Assembly: GCA_946122785.1 (NCBI GenBank)
Contig: CAMGYJ010000006.1
Location: 37,902,066-37,966,065, forward strand
DNA: 64,000 bases
Source of the DNA: Linum tenue
Lineage: Eukaryota > Streptophyta > Magnoliopsida > Malpighiales > Linaceae
Reading direction: 5' to 3'
The notes beneath the pieces were generated by a model, which had not been told where the DNA came from, did not search any database, and saw nothing but the letters and a program-made list of their open reading frames with translations. Positions within the stretch are counted from its first letter, which is position 1. The number at the start of each line of letters is the position of its first letter. Position numbers and translations under genes: made by a program. Of the stretch, positions 1 to 10,520 are shown piece after piece.

Positions 1-1605
1 GGCCACCCCCCGGTGCGGTTTGGTGATTATGTTGCTCATGCCGTGGAGACTATACCGATTCCCAAAAGGTACTCTCAAGCCAAGGGGCATCCTCTTTGGG
101 ATCGTGCCATGCAGGAGGAGTTTACTGCACTTGATGCTAATCATACCTGGACCATTGTTGATCGTCCTCCTGCGCACATACCGGTGGTTGGCTGTCGATG
201 GCTCTATAATCTTAAATTCCTTCCCGATGGCACCATTGAGCGGTATAAAGCTCGGGTTGTCGCTCAGGGGTTTACTCAGGAATATGGAATTGACTTCGAG
301 GAGACGTTTGCCCCCGTCGCCAAGATGCAGACTGTTCGGACCTTACTAGCAGTGGCTGCGGTTCGGAATTGGCCCCTGTTTCAGCTCGATATCAAGAATG
401 CGTTCTTACATGGTGACTTGAAAGAGGTCGTTTATATGGAGATACCTCCCGGCTACCCTCACGGCTCACCAGGCCAGGTGTGTCTCCTTCATCGTTCGTT
501 ATATGGGTTGAAGCAGGCGCCCCGGGCGTGGTTTGAAAAGTTCCAGCAAACTATCCTTGGGTTTGGCTTTCAGCAGAGTCGGAATGACCCATCCTTGTTT
601 ACTCAGACGACTTCTCGGGGCAGAGTTGTTTTGTTGATTTATGTTGACGACATGATCGTCACCGGTGATGATTGTATTGGGATTGACCGGCTGAAGGCTT
701 CTCTGCGTGCCTCCTTCAGTCTCAAAGACCTCGGTCACTTGTCATACTTCCTCGGCATTGAGGTACATCGTTCTAACCACGGTATCCTGCTCAGTCAGCA
801 CAAATATGTTACTGATCTTCTTGAGGAGAATCGGTTTGGTGATTGTATTCCGGTTAGGACACCTATTGAGCTTAATCTTAAGCTCGGCCAGGAGTCTGGG
901 GCTCTTCTTCCGGATGCTCGGGTGTACAGGAGCATTGTGGGTAGCCTCATTTATCTCGTCGCCACGCGCCCGGATATTGCGTATGCTGTGCAGATTGTGA
1001 GCCAATTTATGCAGGCTCCCCGTGTTGATCATCTAGCTGCCGTTCATCGTATCCTTCGATATCTCCAGGGGACTCGGGATGTTGGTCTTTTTCTCCCTGC
1101 TACAGGTGACTTGTGTTTACGCGCTTACTCGGACTCTGATTATGCTGGTTGCATTGATACTCGCAGGTCCACGACTGGGTGGTGTGTCCAACTTGGGGAT
1201 GCTTTCATTTCTTGGCGGTGCAAGAAGCAGGACAAGGTTTCTAAATCGTCCACCGAGGCGGAGTACCGAGCTATGTCGGATGTTGGTTCTGAGCTGGAGT
1301 GGCTGCATAGACTTTTGGGTGATCTTGGTGTCGCGGTTCCCTCGCCCATGATGCTGCACGTCGACAACACTAGTGCTATTCAAATTGCGGTTAATCCCGT
1401 TCTGCATAATCGCACCAAGCACATAGAAGTTCACGTCCACTACATACGGGACTTGGTTAGTGCAGGTGTGATTCAGCTTCGTTACATTCCCACCGAGGAT
1501 CAAGTAGCCGATCTCCTTACCAAATCATTCACTACGAGTCGTCATTGGTTTCTTACTGGCAAATTGATGCTTCGGGACCAGCATCAATTTGGGGGAGGCT
1601 GTTAG
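1..1605 (+). CDS. Ty1/copia polyprotein, C-terminal part (reverse transcriptase and RNase H)
   Basis: The frame is open from the first base of the window, so this is the 3' half of a longer pol; the first in-window GTG or ATG is not a real start. About 530 residues are visible. The copia-type reverse transcriptase (RVT_2) is recognisable from the W-x-x-A-M-Q-E-E start, the K-A-R-V-V-A-Q-G-F motif, the F-L-H-G-D-L block and the catalytic Y-V-D-D-M at 640-654. It is followed by the RNase H region with S-K-S-S-T-E-A-E-Y (about 1243-1270) and the usual copia C-terminus A-D-L-L-T-K. No internal stop or frameshift is visible. The stop TAG (1603-1605) lies inside the LTR, so the ORF runs over the polypurine tract, as in many plant copia elements. 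The protein would copy element RNA into DNA in virus-like particles. The clean frame suggests a fairly young insertion. Confidence 0.95.
   Translation, partial: GHPPVRFGDYVAHAVETIPIPKRYSQAKGHPLWDRAMQEEFTALDANHTWTIVDRPPAHIPVVGCRWLYNLKFLPDGTIERYKARVVAQGFTQEYGIDFEETFAPVAKMQTVRTLLAVAAVRNWPLFQLDIKNAFLHGDLKEVVYMEIPPGYPHGSPGQVCLLHRSLYGLKQAPRAWFEKFQQTILGFGFQQSRNDPSLFTQTTSRGRVVLLIYVDDMIVTGDDCIGIDRLKASLRASFSLKDLGHLSYFLGIEVHRSNHGILLSQHKYVTDLLEENRFGDCIPVRTPIELNLKLGQESGALLPDARVYRSIVGSLIYLVATRPDIAYAVQIVSQFMQAPRVDHLAAVHRILRYLQGTRDVGLFLPATGDLCLRAYSDSDYAGCIDTRRSTTGWCVQLGDAFISWRCKKQDKVSKSSTEAEYRAMSDVGSELEWLHRLLGDLGVAVPSPMMLHVDNTSAIQIAVNPVLHNRTKHIEVHVHYIRDLVSAGVIQLRYIPTEDQVADLLTKSFTTSRHWFLTGKLMLRDQHQFGGGC
1588..1599 (+). 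other. Polypurine tract of the copia element
   Basis: TTTGGGGGAGGC sits directly before the TG that opens the 3' LTR. This is the expected position of the plus-strand primer. Confidence 0.8.
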
Positions 1606-1882
1606 CGGATTATTCAGCCCATGTATGACACGTGATTAGCCCATGCACGTGCATACTACTGTTGGTTAATTGGGCTTCTTGTACAGGGTAGTGGCCGAGT
1701 AGGGTTTGGTGATATCGGCTACTATATATTCATCTTTTGTAACTTGTGAACAGGTTAAGCAAGAACGATACTCAGCTCGGAGAGTCTTTGTACTCTCCCG
1801 TGGATTAGTCCTGAACCTTTCAGGGATACCACGTAAATCCGTGTCTCTTTGCACTTTGATTTCTATTCCGATATGTCTAACA
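1600..1882 (+). mobile_element. 3' LTR of the copia element
   Basis: The LTR runs from TGTTAGCGG to CTAACA (283 bp). It follows the polypurine tract and contains a TATA-like ACTATATATT near 1722. The next five bases, ATCCC, are single-copy in the empty site of the duplicated segment (21747-21751), so they are the expected right-hand target-site duplication. The 5' LTR lies left of the window. Confidence 0.88.
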
Positions 1883-2190
1883 ATCCCTTCTTTCCGGAAC
1901 GGGAAACCTCACCCTAGGTTTTGCGTTTTTTTTTTGAAAAAAAAAAAAACCAAGTGTTGTTTTGTTTAAATAAAAGATTTAAAAAAAAATAAAAGGATAA
2001 AGATGTAATTCTAATTTTTTAGTTAGGGCAATTGTATTAAATTTAGGGCGACAATTAGCAACTCTCAAGTGTATATTCGTTACGTTTTAATACTAGAAAG
2101 GTATGTTTGTACAAAATATTAGTAGAAGGGTACGCTTGTTAATTCGCAATAGTAAACGGGTACGATATGCTATTAACCTTAAAAAAAACT
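1883..2190. mobile_element. Right end of a Mutator-like element (duplication copy 1)
   Basis: The sequence matches the right terminal inverted repeat of the element at 20339-22033, including the GTACG...TGCTATTAACC end. The copia element inserted into it, and its left part lies outside the window. Confidence 0.7.
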
Positions 2191-3546
2191 TGCAAACTAA
2201 TATCTAATAACATGTTCAAATGAGAGTTACAAATTAGGTTACAATATTTATAAAATTACGAATAACAGTGTTAGAAATAGTACAGACTATGTTAGTAATG
2301 TTTACAAAGTAATGTATAACAATTTTGCAAAGGTTACAAATTATAATTATAATTAAAAATAACAATGTTTGCAAAAAACTAAAAGTCGTGCAAACATTAC
2401 AAACGAAATATGGAACATTACAAACCAAGACTAAACCCAAACAATACAAATAATTTAGTTTGAAATTACAATCTATCCCTCTTCCTCTTACCATCTACGC
2501 ATAGATGGAAACAAAACCAGTAGAGTACGATCCTCTCTTTCTACCTGTCATCCTATCTTTCTCTCTACAACCATCGCCTCCCTCACTCCCCTTTTGTTTC
2601 TATGGCGACAACTAGGGGTGGCAAACGATTAGTCAGTCATAGATTTTACCGATAACCAAATCAATACCTATGCTTAATAGTTAATTGATGATTTTTTAGT
2701 AATTCAATTTCAGTTATCTGTATTTTGCTTAATGGTTATCTGATAAGAAAATCAATAACCGCCTACTAACATAACCATATAATTTTGGACTTTGGATAAG
2801 ATAAAAAGTCTCAAGATTCAAAGTCGTAGTTCCAAACATCCCAATTCACACCTATTGCAAACAACCCTCCACCCAAAGTCTCAAATATGCTTAAGAGTCA
2901 GAACCCCAAAGTCACCCCTCTCTGACTCCCTTTTGCATTCGACAGAGCGAACCTCGCACCCTAGTAGTCTTTGTTTCTATGATATTTGACGATGATTTTA
3001 TGACGATTGTGTTTGATGTCTTGCTAATTGGTACTCGCTAATTAGATGAATTTGTTTGATTGTTTGTAATTTATGTATTAAAATTTGGATTTAGATTATT
3101 AGTTCACGATAGATGTTTAATAGTATTGATATTATTTCTTATATTAGTTAACAATGTAGAAGTTTAGTTAATTTTTTTGAGTTTTTTTGTATGATCATAT
3201 TATATTATTGAAAAGGATGTTGTACAAAATTTCAAAATAAGAAAGGCACATGTGGAAGTTGTTATTAGTTAGTGGTTAGCCATCAAACTAGCCCCTTACC
3301 GAGCCAATAACAAGCGATAAACCAACAAGCCTTATCGTTTGTATTTTCAGTAGGCCTTTTTTATTTAGTGATTAGCCACTAACTGTCAAATCAATTAGTG
3401 ATTAACTAAAACCCAATTGATTAGCACCACCGACATTTCATGACACTCCTCTTTATTTATCTTTTGACCGTGGATTGATCGCGACGGTGCCTAATAATGG
3501 ATTCACCTCAAAAGATTAGTTCAATTAATTGAAATAAAAACATAAA
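2191..3546. other. AT-rich stretch without a recognisable gene (copy 1)
   Basis: I see no coding frame with known motifs. Reads such as 2234-2494 (minus) and 2792-2989 (plus) are low-complexity. A block beginning AGGGGTGGCAAACGATTAG near 2636 and ending near 3435 in TTAGCACCACCG has partly complementary ends and could be a decayed hAT-type MITE. I could not find a matching 8-bp target-site duplication. Confidence 0.4.
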
Positions 3547-3736
3547 AGATTCAAGCGTAACCATACATATTTTACCATTCATTTCTTGATCATTTGATGT
3601 GATGTTTAGCCTTCCTGGACATATATTACGCTAGGTTTTGCTTCATTTGTCATATTTTAGGTCCTATGATGTAAATATGACTGAGGGACGATTTTACAAA
3701 AATGGCAAAGAAAGGAGCAAAGCAGACATAACACGG

Positions 3737-4155
3737 CCTGGGGCACGGTCGTGCACCTGCCCTTGTTCACCATCATGTTCCCAAGTGCTCTCCTTATCTC
3801 TTCTAGGAACACGACCAACCAACATGGTCATGTTCATTGCCTTTGCCAGAAGATGTGAAAGAGAAACATTAGTTGTGTTCATTGCCTTCGCCAGAAGATG
3901 TGAAGCACAAGCTCACTTTTTTTTTTTGCGACTGTTGCATAGGTCATGGTCTATGAACCGTGACATCAACACCAAAGTCGTGAGTCCATTCCAAAAAGGT
4001 GCACTTTGATAAGTGACGAAGAACACGACCAATGACACGCACATGTTCCTAGGGTGTGTTAGGTTAACGTCTGAAGAACTCAATGAATGAAGAGCGGAGC
4101 TGAACCCGGCCTGAGAACACAATTGTGTTTCGTGGCTGTGTTTGTGCTGATTCTT
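3737..4155 (+). repeat. Palindrome-word cluster upstream of the TATA box of the solo LTR (copy 1)
   Basis: Inverted words crowd this block: GCACGGTCGTGC at 3743-3754, GAACACGACC followed by GGTCATGTTC near 3808-3836, and AACACAATTGTGTT near 4118. They end just before TATAAAG at 4161. The same layout appears in the other LTRs of this lineage. Confidence 0.7.
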
Positions 4156-4160
4156 CATAC

Positions 4161-4167
4161 TATAAAG
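4161..4167 (+). promoter_or_regulatory. TATA box of the solo LTR (copy 1)
   Basis: TATAAAG lies directly downstream of the palindrome words and upstream of a GAGAGAG-containing leader. This matches the U3/R arrangement in related LTRs. Confidence 0.55.
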
Positions 4168-5213
4168 CTGATGATCTTGATTTTTAGAGGGTGAGCTATG
4201 GTAAGATTTGTATTTTACCCAAAAACACCCAAGAGAAAATTCTAGAGAGAGAGGTCCAAGATAGTTCTTGGAGCGAAATTGGAGGTGCTAACCACAATTG
4301 GAGCTTGAAGATCATCCATAGAAGATGAAGATGGAAGATCTTGTGCCTTATATTGTAATCTCTCTCCTTTATATGGATTATTTCTCTTCACTTAGGTTGA
4401 TGAACAATAGATCTAGATTTTGGATTGATTGTTGATGCTTGGGATAAACCCTATGATTTTCATTCTCTATTATTTATTGAATTAAAAATTTATCATGCAA
4501 TTTTTGGATCTTGATATCATTCCTCAATCAGGGGCTTTTGGACCTAGGAGAGAGAATACTTCTCTAGGTTAAATAGAGACCTAGCAATCCATCATTTTGG
4601 GTCTATGAACGAGTGTGATTGGGTCCATAGTGTCATATTTGGTTTTACGCAATTGTGGGAGTAGTTGTGAACACCTCAATTGCCTAGTTCGGTTGGATGG
4701 TACGCCTCTAGGTTAATGTAATTGAGCAAGGTTGGATAACCCGAATAGAGAATCCAATCTAGTCTAGAACTCTCCATGGTAGAAGTATCGAGTCAATCAA
4801 TCTAGGAAAGTAATCAACATCGATCGGATGAAGGAAATAGGGGAATTCATGCCCAAGTGAGCTCCCATCTTGTAATTAGTTAGGGTATTTGTTAGATTAG
4901 TGTAGTTAGTTTGGGGTCGTTTGCTTCATGGATTTAAAAATGAGGATTTTGTGTTTTAAAAACCCAAGGATTTGAGACATTATGGATTTGAAACAATCCT
5001 TTCTTTGTTGAGATGTTTTGATCATGGATAAAACTCAAACCCTTAGTTTCTTAATACTCAAATATTGTTTTGCTAAAAACCCCCCAAAGTTGAAGTAACT
5101 GTACATCTTGAGATTCTAGGGTTCGATAACTTTATTACTTGCTTCCACTATACTACACTCGGTCGTTGGTTACGCTTGGCCTTCGATTGGGAGAGTAGTT
5201 TAGAGTCCAGTCA

Positions 5214-5416
5214 ATAAAATAGAAAAATTAAATTACTCAGCCTCTCACGATGATTAAAGTAATATACTTTAATAAATTACATTCCTTTTATTATTATAAT
5301 TAAATAAAAAGAATATATTAATTTTGTTAGGTGATATATTTCAATGGTTAAAATTATGTATGTTAGATAAAAAATTTAATTGTATTAAAAAATTTAGTGA
5401 ACCCTTCCTATGAAAT
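5214..5416. other. AT-rich noncoding flank
   Basis: Short AT-rich stretch between the solo LTR and the gypsy insertion, shared with 32449-32652. No gene is seen. Confidence 0.6.
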
Positions 5417-5961
5417 TGTTGGGCATATGACTCGGACCATCCCCGCGCCAAAGGAGCATATCGGACCGCGCGCCACAATAGACAGGGCCGGGCGCGACAC
5501 CCTCGATGGCGCGAAGACCGCGAGCGCGACAAGGATAAAGCTACGCGCGCAAGAGAAGTGACCAGGCGCTGACCGAACCAAAGAGCAGACAGAGGGTGTC
5601 ATCACACTTCCCGGGGGAAGGTCACATCAAGGTCCCAGATACAGTCATAGGTAAGCCCCTGACATGTCCTAGGTAGAGGGATGGCCTAAATCCCTGACAT
5701 GTCAGTAGTCATGTCATTGTACCATCATGTAATCCACCCACTCACCCACCACCATGTAGCCTATAAATATGGCATTTACTCCGATGGGTGAGAGGATCGC
5801 ATTTTTGACATTCTATCTCTATGCTATCAACTTCTCTCTCTACAACTCCAACTCTTTGGTTCTCATCTTTCCCATCTTTCTGAAGGATTTCCCCCTCTTG
5901 TGTTATTCTTGACCCACATTCTTCCCCGAATCTCACTCCTACACTCAGTTAGGTTCAAACA
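5417..5961 (+). mobile_element. 5' LTR of a Tat-like Ty3/gypsy element
   Basis: The LTR starts TGTTGGGCATATG and ends GTTCAAACA (545 bp), immediately before a primer-binding site. A TATA box CTATAAATATGG begins at 5761. GAAAT (5412-5416) precedes it, and the empty site in duplication copy 2 reads straight through at this point, which fixes the insertion boundary. Confidence 0.88.
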
Positions 5962-5963
5962 AT

Positions 5964-5981
5964 TGGCGCCCACCGTGGGGC
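5964..5981 (+). other. Primer-binding site complementary to tRNA-Lys
   Basis: TGGCGCCCACCGTGGGGC is the reverse complement of the 3' end of plant tRNA-Lys(CTT). It lies two bases after the LTR. Confidence 0.85.
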
Positions 5982-6010
5982 CAAGAAGAAACGCAAAAGA
6001 AAATCAACCA

Positions 6011-7561
6011 ATGGCGGAACGCAACCACGACTCACCTGACGAAGCAACGCCCATCAAAGCAATGACCGACCCGAGGGCGTTCGCAGAAGCCAGCAACCTC
6101 AACGCGGTGCTTATCGAAGAGGAAGAGCCCGAGCTGACAGCCAAAGAAATGAGGCAGCTGATGGCGAAGCAAAACAGTGTCATAGCTGACATGCAAAAAC
6201 AAATGAGCCAAGTCATAGCGCTCATGATGAGCAAGGAGACCGCGGCAACAGTGGACGCGACGGCAGTCGCGCCTCAATAGGCCTTGGGTGAAGCGTCGGG
6301 AACCGCCCACCCACCACAACACGCGCCAACAGAATTCCCCGCGTGCGAAACGCGGGGAGTCGAGCCGCCAGGGCGGGCAGACCTCAGTTTCTTGGAGCAA
6401 CACTTGTCCCCGCAATACCGACCCAACCCACCTAGAAAGGCCCTCCACCAACCGTTGAGTGCGGAAATCATGGCGGAGCACCTAAGCGGAGCGCCACTCA
6501 CCCTCCCAACATACAACGGCACGACCGACCCCGAAGACCACGTGAGCACTTTCTGTCTGCGGATGCAACTCCAAACCAACTCCAATGCGGCGCTGTGCAG
6601 AACCTTCCCGTCAACATTCTCTGGAATATGCCTCGATTGGTATAACAGGCTCCCGAACGCAATCATCCGCTCGTTCGAGGAGTTCATACTTCTGTTCACA
6701 ACGAAGTTCGCGTCCCAAAAGAGGCGGCCTCTGCACCTCAAGGCGCTGATAGACATCAAGCAAAAGGAGGGAGAGAGCATGCGGGCTTTCTACGCTAGAT
6801 GGTCCAGGGTGGCAATGGCCGTGCGCGATCTCACCCTCGAAACCGCCGCCCATCACCTTATGGAAGCCACCAACAACATGGAGCTCAAGTGGGCGCTAGC
6901 AAAAAGGCCCGTAACGCTATCAACAGAATTGGAGATGAAGATTGAAAAGGCAATCACACTGGAAGTGACCCTGGGGGCAGGATCTGTCAGGCGTTTCGAA
7001 CCAGCAAAATTGCCGCGAGAAGAACAGGGGCGTCGGCAGCTTCCGATCCCGCGAGACCAATTGGCGCAGCTTCACAGTGGCCCAAAATGCTACCCTCCTC
7101 CCCCACAAGAGCAAGTTCAGCGCGGGCGATTGCCAGACAGGCGCGCGCCCAACACCTACACGCCTCTTAACGATTCCGTAAGGAATGTGTTCCACGTTCT
7201 CCGCGAGAAGGGTTATAAGCTGAATTGGCCTGCTCCGTTGAAGTCCCTACCCCATATGCGCGATCCAAAGAAGCATTGCGACTTCCACAGAGCAACGGGT
7301 CACTGGACAGAAGACTACCGAGAACTACGTTACGAAATAGAGGGCCTCATACGGCGAGGATTGCTGACCGAGTTCACTCATGTGAAGGAAGAACGAGTTG
7401 AGGGCCCCCAAAACCCGCCACCACCTCCACAAGCCGACTACAATGACGCCACTGGCGAGTATGTAGTGCGCAAAGAAATAGGGGTGGTAACGGTCGAGGG
7501 AGATTGCCCCAAGAAGATAACCAAGCGTGAGTGCGGCAGTCGACGCACGGCCGAAGTTTAA
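6011..7561 (+). pseudogene. Tat-like gypsy gag, interrupted by one stop
   Basis: The ATG at 6011 follows the primer site and opens a frame that an in-frame TAG stops at 6278-6280. The same frame reopens and runs to 7561. The first segment (about 90 residues) is acidic with a heptad-like stretch. The second contains the retrotransposon gag (Retrotrans_gag) core: the P-T-Y-N-G-T-T-D-P-E-D-H motif, then W-Y-N-R-L-P and F-x-x-x-F-T-T-K-F-A-S. The late K-K-H-C-D-F-H-R-A-x-G-H-W-T-E-D-Y motif is the zinc-knuckle-like C-x-x-H-x-x-x-G-H-x-T-E-D seen in Tat and Retand gag. It would build the virus-like particle. Protease starts in the +1 frame while gag is still open (7527-7561 overlap), so either a frameshift mutation or programmed shifting separates them. 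Confidence 0.85.
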
Positions 7562-8848
7562 TCTGAGCTTCGACGATGCGCAGTTCCAACGAGGGGTCCC
7601 ATCAGAGGATCCGCTCATCGTCACCGCGCTAGTTGCCCCCTGCAAAATCCACCGTCTGCTGATAGATGGAGGTAGCGCGGCTGACATCCTCTTCCAAAGC
7701 ACCATAGACCAAATGGACATCGACCCGCGCCTAATTAAGCGGGCGCAAGGCAACCTGGTCGGGTTCTCCGGGACGAGAGTTCCGGTAATCGGAGTGGTCA
7801 CCCTCCCAGTAGTAATTGGAGACCAAGAGCCGCGCGTCTCCAAGCAAGTGGAATTTACAATCGTCGATTGCAAATCGGCACACAACGGCATCATTGGCCG
7901 ACCGTTCCTTGCGAAATTCATGGCCCTCCCGTCGACGTGTCACCAGAAGCTCAAATTCCCCACCCAAACGGGATTCGGAGAGGCAAGGGGAACGACATGG
8001 GAAGAGCGCGGAGAGGTGCGCCAGACAAACATCGTCGACACAAGAGCAGAGGAGCCCCGCCCAGAATCCATGGACTCCGATTTCGAGGTCGCGCTGGACC
8101 CCGCCGAGCCGACTAAGAAAATACGCATCTCCACTCACGTGAGCGGTGACGCGATCGAGCCACTCGTAGCGCTGCTGAAGGAGTACAAGGAGTTGTTCGC
8201 TTGGTGCACAGAGGACATGCCAGGAGTGCCCAGGCAAATAGCTCAGCATTGCCTCGCGGTTCCAATCAACGCGGAACCAAGGCAACAAGGGCGACGGACG
8301 TTCACTGGCGACAAACTGAAAGCCATAGAAGAAGAGGTAGCGCGCCTACTAGCTGCAGGATTGATCCGCCCTGTGAAGTATCCAAAGTGGTTGGCAAACG
8401 TGGTCCTGGTTAAGAAATCTTCGGGGGCCTGGCGGATGTGCGTCGACTATACCATGATCAACAAAGTATGCCCGGGAGACCCTTACCCCCTACCGCGCAT
8501 CGACCAACTGATCTACGCGACCCCCGATCATGAGACGTTGTCTTTCCTCGACATGTTCTCAGGATACCACCAAATCCCAATGTCCATTGAAGACGAAGAA
8601 AAACGGCGTTCATGACCCCATTTTGAAGCTTTTGCTTCGTCGGGATGCCGTTTGGGTTGAAGAATGCCGGCGCGACGTACCAAAGAATGATTGATTCGGT
8701 GTTCTCACAACAGATTGGGCGGAACATCGAGGCATATGTGGATGACCTCATCGTCAAAACGAAAGCGGGCACCTCACATCTGGAATATCTGCGCGAGACA
8801 TTCGAAGCCCTCCGCAAGCACAGCCTTCGCCTCAACCCACTCAAGTAA
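7527..8848 (+). pseudogene. Tat-like gypsy protease and reverse transcriptase, truncated
   Basis: The first part contains the retroviral-type aspartic protease, with L-L-I-D-G-G-S-A-A-D-I-L (about 7660-7692). Tat elements usually read D-N-G-S at this site. It is followed by I-I-G-R-P-F-L. The reverse transcriptase then begins (L-A-A-G-L-I-R, W-x-M-C-V-D-Y, L-D-M-F-S-G-Y-H-Q-I) until a frameshift in an A-run near 8606-8615. The following frame holds P-F-G-L-K-N-A-G-A-T-Y-Q-R and the catalytic Y-V-D-D at 8735-8746. Homology stops abruptly after L-N-P-L-K at about 8846. The rest of RT, RNase H, integrase and the 3' LTR are missing, so the element is 3'-truncated and cannot move. Confidence 0.88.
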
Positions 8849-9567
8849 TCATCAACCAAAGAACATGCAAAATAATGGTTTAGAGCTAAGCATACAATCG
8901 CTAATACAGAGAATAGAAAATAAAAACAAGATGTAACCGAACAAAGATGTTAGGGTAACAAAGGAAAAATAGCAACTAAAGTTGTGTAAAAGAAAGAGAG
9001 AGAAAATCACTCTAAGTCGAGCAGCTGGGAAGTAGTAGAAACGGATCTAGCGTTGAAAGAAAGGCATAAGGTGAAGCCATAGGAGATGTGAAGCAGAGGG
9101 CGTTGGAGACTGAATGTGACAGGAAAGCTGAGGTTGGAGAGGATGCACTGCTCCCTCTACATGAAGAAAGAGCGGGAGGGCTCAGTGGACTTGAGAGCGA
9201 AGATCTGGTCGGAGGTGTCAGAAGCCAAACCTTTCCCGAACAGCTCATTTCCATTTAGGAGAGGCTTGAAATCGTCCAACCTAGAATAGTCTAAAGCTTA
9301 GAAATTGTTCTCTCTTCTCTTTTTCTCTAAATGGTTTGTGACATAAGTTTTTTATCTTATCATCCCCGATGACAGCTGTTGGTGGCAACCACTCATGTGC
9401 ATCAATAATTAGTACTATGGAGGTTAGGAGGTTGGAGTATTTTGAGAATGAATTCATGAATGGTTCTTTGAGAATCCTTAAATCGATGGTTGAGGTGGGA
9501 GTGAAGCGTTGGGCAAAAATTTTGTAGGTTAGTTTCTGCCATCTCTGTCATTGATTTCTTTGCTCCG
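8849..9567. other. Unassigned stretch between two gypsy elements
   Basis: No transposon ends recognised. It contains one minus-strand frame with coding character (9008-9290, listed separately) and otherwise AT-rich sequence. Confidence 0.5.
9008..9290 (-). pseudogene. Unrecognised minus-strand coding fragment with one stop
   Basis: Read on the minus strand from about 9290 to a TGA at 9008-9010, one frame stays open for about 90 codons except for a single TAG about midway. It has ordinary amino-acid composition (for example D-D-F-K-P-L-L, then F-G-K-G-L-A-S-D-T). It lies directly left of the chromovirus and right of the truncated Tat-like element. I do not recognise the family. It could be a host exon remnant or retroelement sequence. 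The other minus-strand read here (9012-9254) is a different frame rich in Ser, Pro and Leu and looks like a shadow. Confidence 0.35.
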
Positions 9568-9908
9568 TGATGCGGAATGACTACTCGTCGAGCCCGAAAA
9601 GCCACTTGACGAGCTGGTTGAGACCCATGCAGGCCGATCTGGATAGGCCTCGACTATCAAACCGTATAGCGAAGCCTAATCCGCGGTACGTCGCTGGCGT
9701 GTAGTTGGATCAGTGGTCCGTTTCGTTGTTGTAGGGAAGTTGGTTTCTCATTCCTTTTCTACGTAGGATTGTTGTTTCATTTCTCGCAAGTTGTTTCCTT
9801 GGTTGTAGCTCTATAAATAACGTTGATTTGTGGTAATAAAGAAGAAGATTGGAACCCAGAATTAGCTTTCTTTTACTTAGTTTGTAAAAACCCTACTATC
9901 ATGCATCA
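9568..9908 (+). repeat. 5' LTR of the chromovirus
   Basis: 341 bp, TGATGCGGAATG to CTATCATGCATCA. It contains CTCTATAAATAA (about 9810-9821) as a likely TATA box and a GGTAATAAAGAAG stretch that could hold the poly(A) signal. Confidence 0.9.
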
Positions 9909-9910
9909 AT

Positions 9911-9922
9911 TGGTATTAGAGC
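9911..9922 (+). other. Primer-binding site, initiator Met tRNA type
   Basis: TGGTATTAGAGC, two bases after the LTR, is the usual TGGTATCAGAGC with one C-to-T change. Confidence 0.8.
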
Positions 9923-10520
9923 CTGGTTCGATAGAACCGAGCTCTGAACCGCTCCCAGAACACGCGTCGCCGACCCCGGAACGTGCTCCTCACAATGTGC
10001 AACATGTTGTAGTAGCAATTTGCGAAACCCTTAAACCGCAAGGACGACCACCAGAACCTCCTGACGCCAAAGTTTCATTGTTCGCCCTCACCGGAGTCTC
10101 AAACCCGACAACCATCCTCCTTGCTGTCAAATTACAATAGGAAACCCTAGTCGCCTTGGTTGATAGAAGATCCTCACACAATTTTATCAACATCGACATC
10201 TCGAAAGGACTTTCTTTACCATCATCACCAGTTCCGCCGTTCTGCGCAAGGTAGCCAACGGGGATTACCTGTCATGTGAACGGTACTATGAAGGAGTCGT
10301 CCTCGACATCCATGACAAGAAAATAGGGGCGGACCTCTATGAGTTACTAGTCAAAGAAATCAAATTGGTTTTAGGGGGTGCAATGTTGCGACAACTTAGC
10401 CCTATTACCATCGACTGGCATCAACTTACCCTACGCTTCAAAAACGAAGGGCGTTGGGTCACTATTGAAGAAATTTGGATGTCCATTGTTCGGGATAATT
10501 TTCCCCAGTTCATTTGACCG
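9923..10520 (+). pseudogene. Chromovirus gag remnant and protease
   Basis: Only a short gag-like leader (about 80 residues, Pro/Glu-rich) remains before the protease region. The large gag core and zinc knuckle are absent. Protease is recognisable as A-L-V-D-R-R-S-S-H-N-F-I near 10155-10190, where the canonical sequence is D-S-G-A-T. It is followed by L-G-G-A-M-L-R-Q-L-S-P-I and W-H-Q-L-T-L-R-F. In-frame stops (for example at 10138-10140) and frame changes make it non-functional. Confidence 0.7.

Larger units (their letters stand above)
3547..5213 (+). mobile_element. Solo LTR of the long palindrome-word LTR lineage (copy 1)
   Basis: The sequence aligns by eye, in opposite orientation, with the LTRs at 24543-25920 and 38450-39859. 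Shared landmarks include the TTTCTTGAT start region, TTACGCTAGGTT, TTTGTCATATTTYAGGTCC, the CACTTAGGTT leader and the TTTATTACTTG...GGTTACRCTTGGCC end. It is flanked by ATAAA on both sides (3542-3546 and 5214-5218), a 5-bp target-site duplication. There is no internal region, so it is a solo LTR. A Harbinger-like relic (about 4915-5028) sits inside it. The first base is A where TG would be expected. Confidence 0.82.
1883..5416. repeat. Segmental duplication, copy 1
   Basis: This stretch is nearly identical, in the same orientation, to 21747-24542 joined with 30003-30339 and 32267-32652. It carries one side of a Mutator-like element, an AT-rich block, a complete solo LTR and a Harbinger-like relic. 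The duplication therefore covers several unrelated elements and is not one transposon. The left limit is hidden by the copia insertion and the right limit by the Tat-like gypsy LTR that starts at 5417. Confidence 0.9.

Noticed and set aside
2234..2494. 86-codon minus frame conserved in both duplicate copies (also 22091-22351)
   Set aside because: Conservation is explained by the recent duplication; composition is Ile/Val/Cys/Asn-rich low complexity from AT-rich DNA.
2636..3435. hAT-type MITE
   Set aside because: The ends are only partly complementary and no 8-bp duplication is found, so I mention it only in the description of the stretch.
3694..3882. 62-codon minus frame in the solo LTR, identical in copy 2
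   Set aside because: It lies over the palindrome-word cluster and is explained by the duplication.
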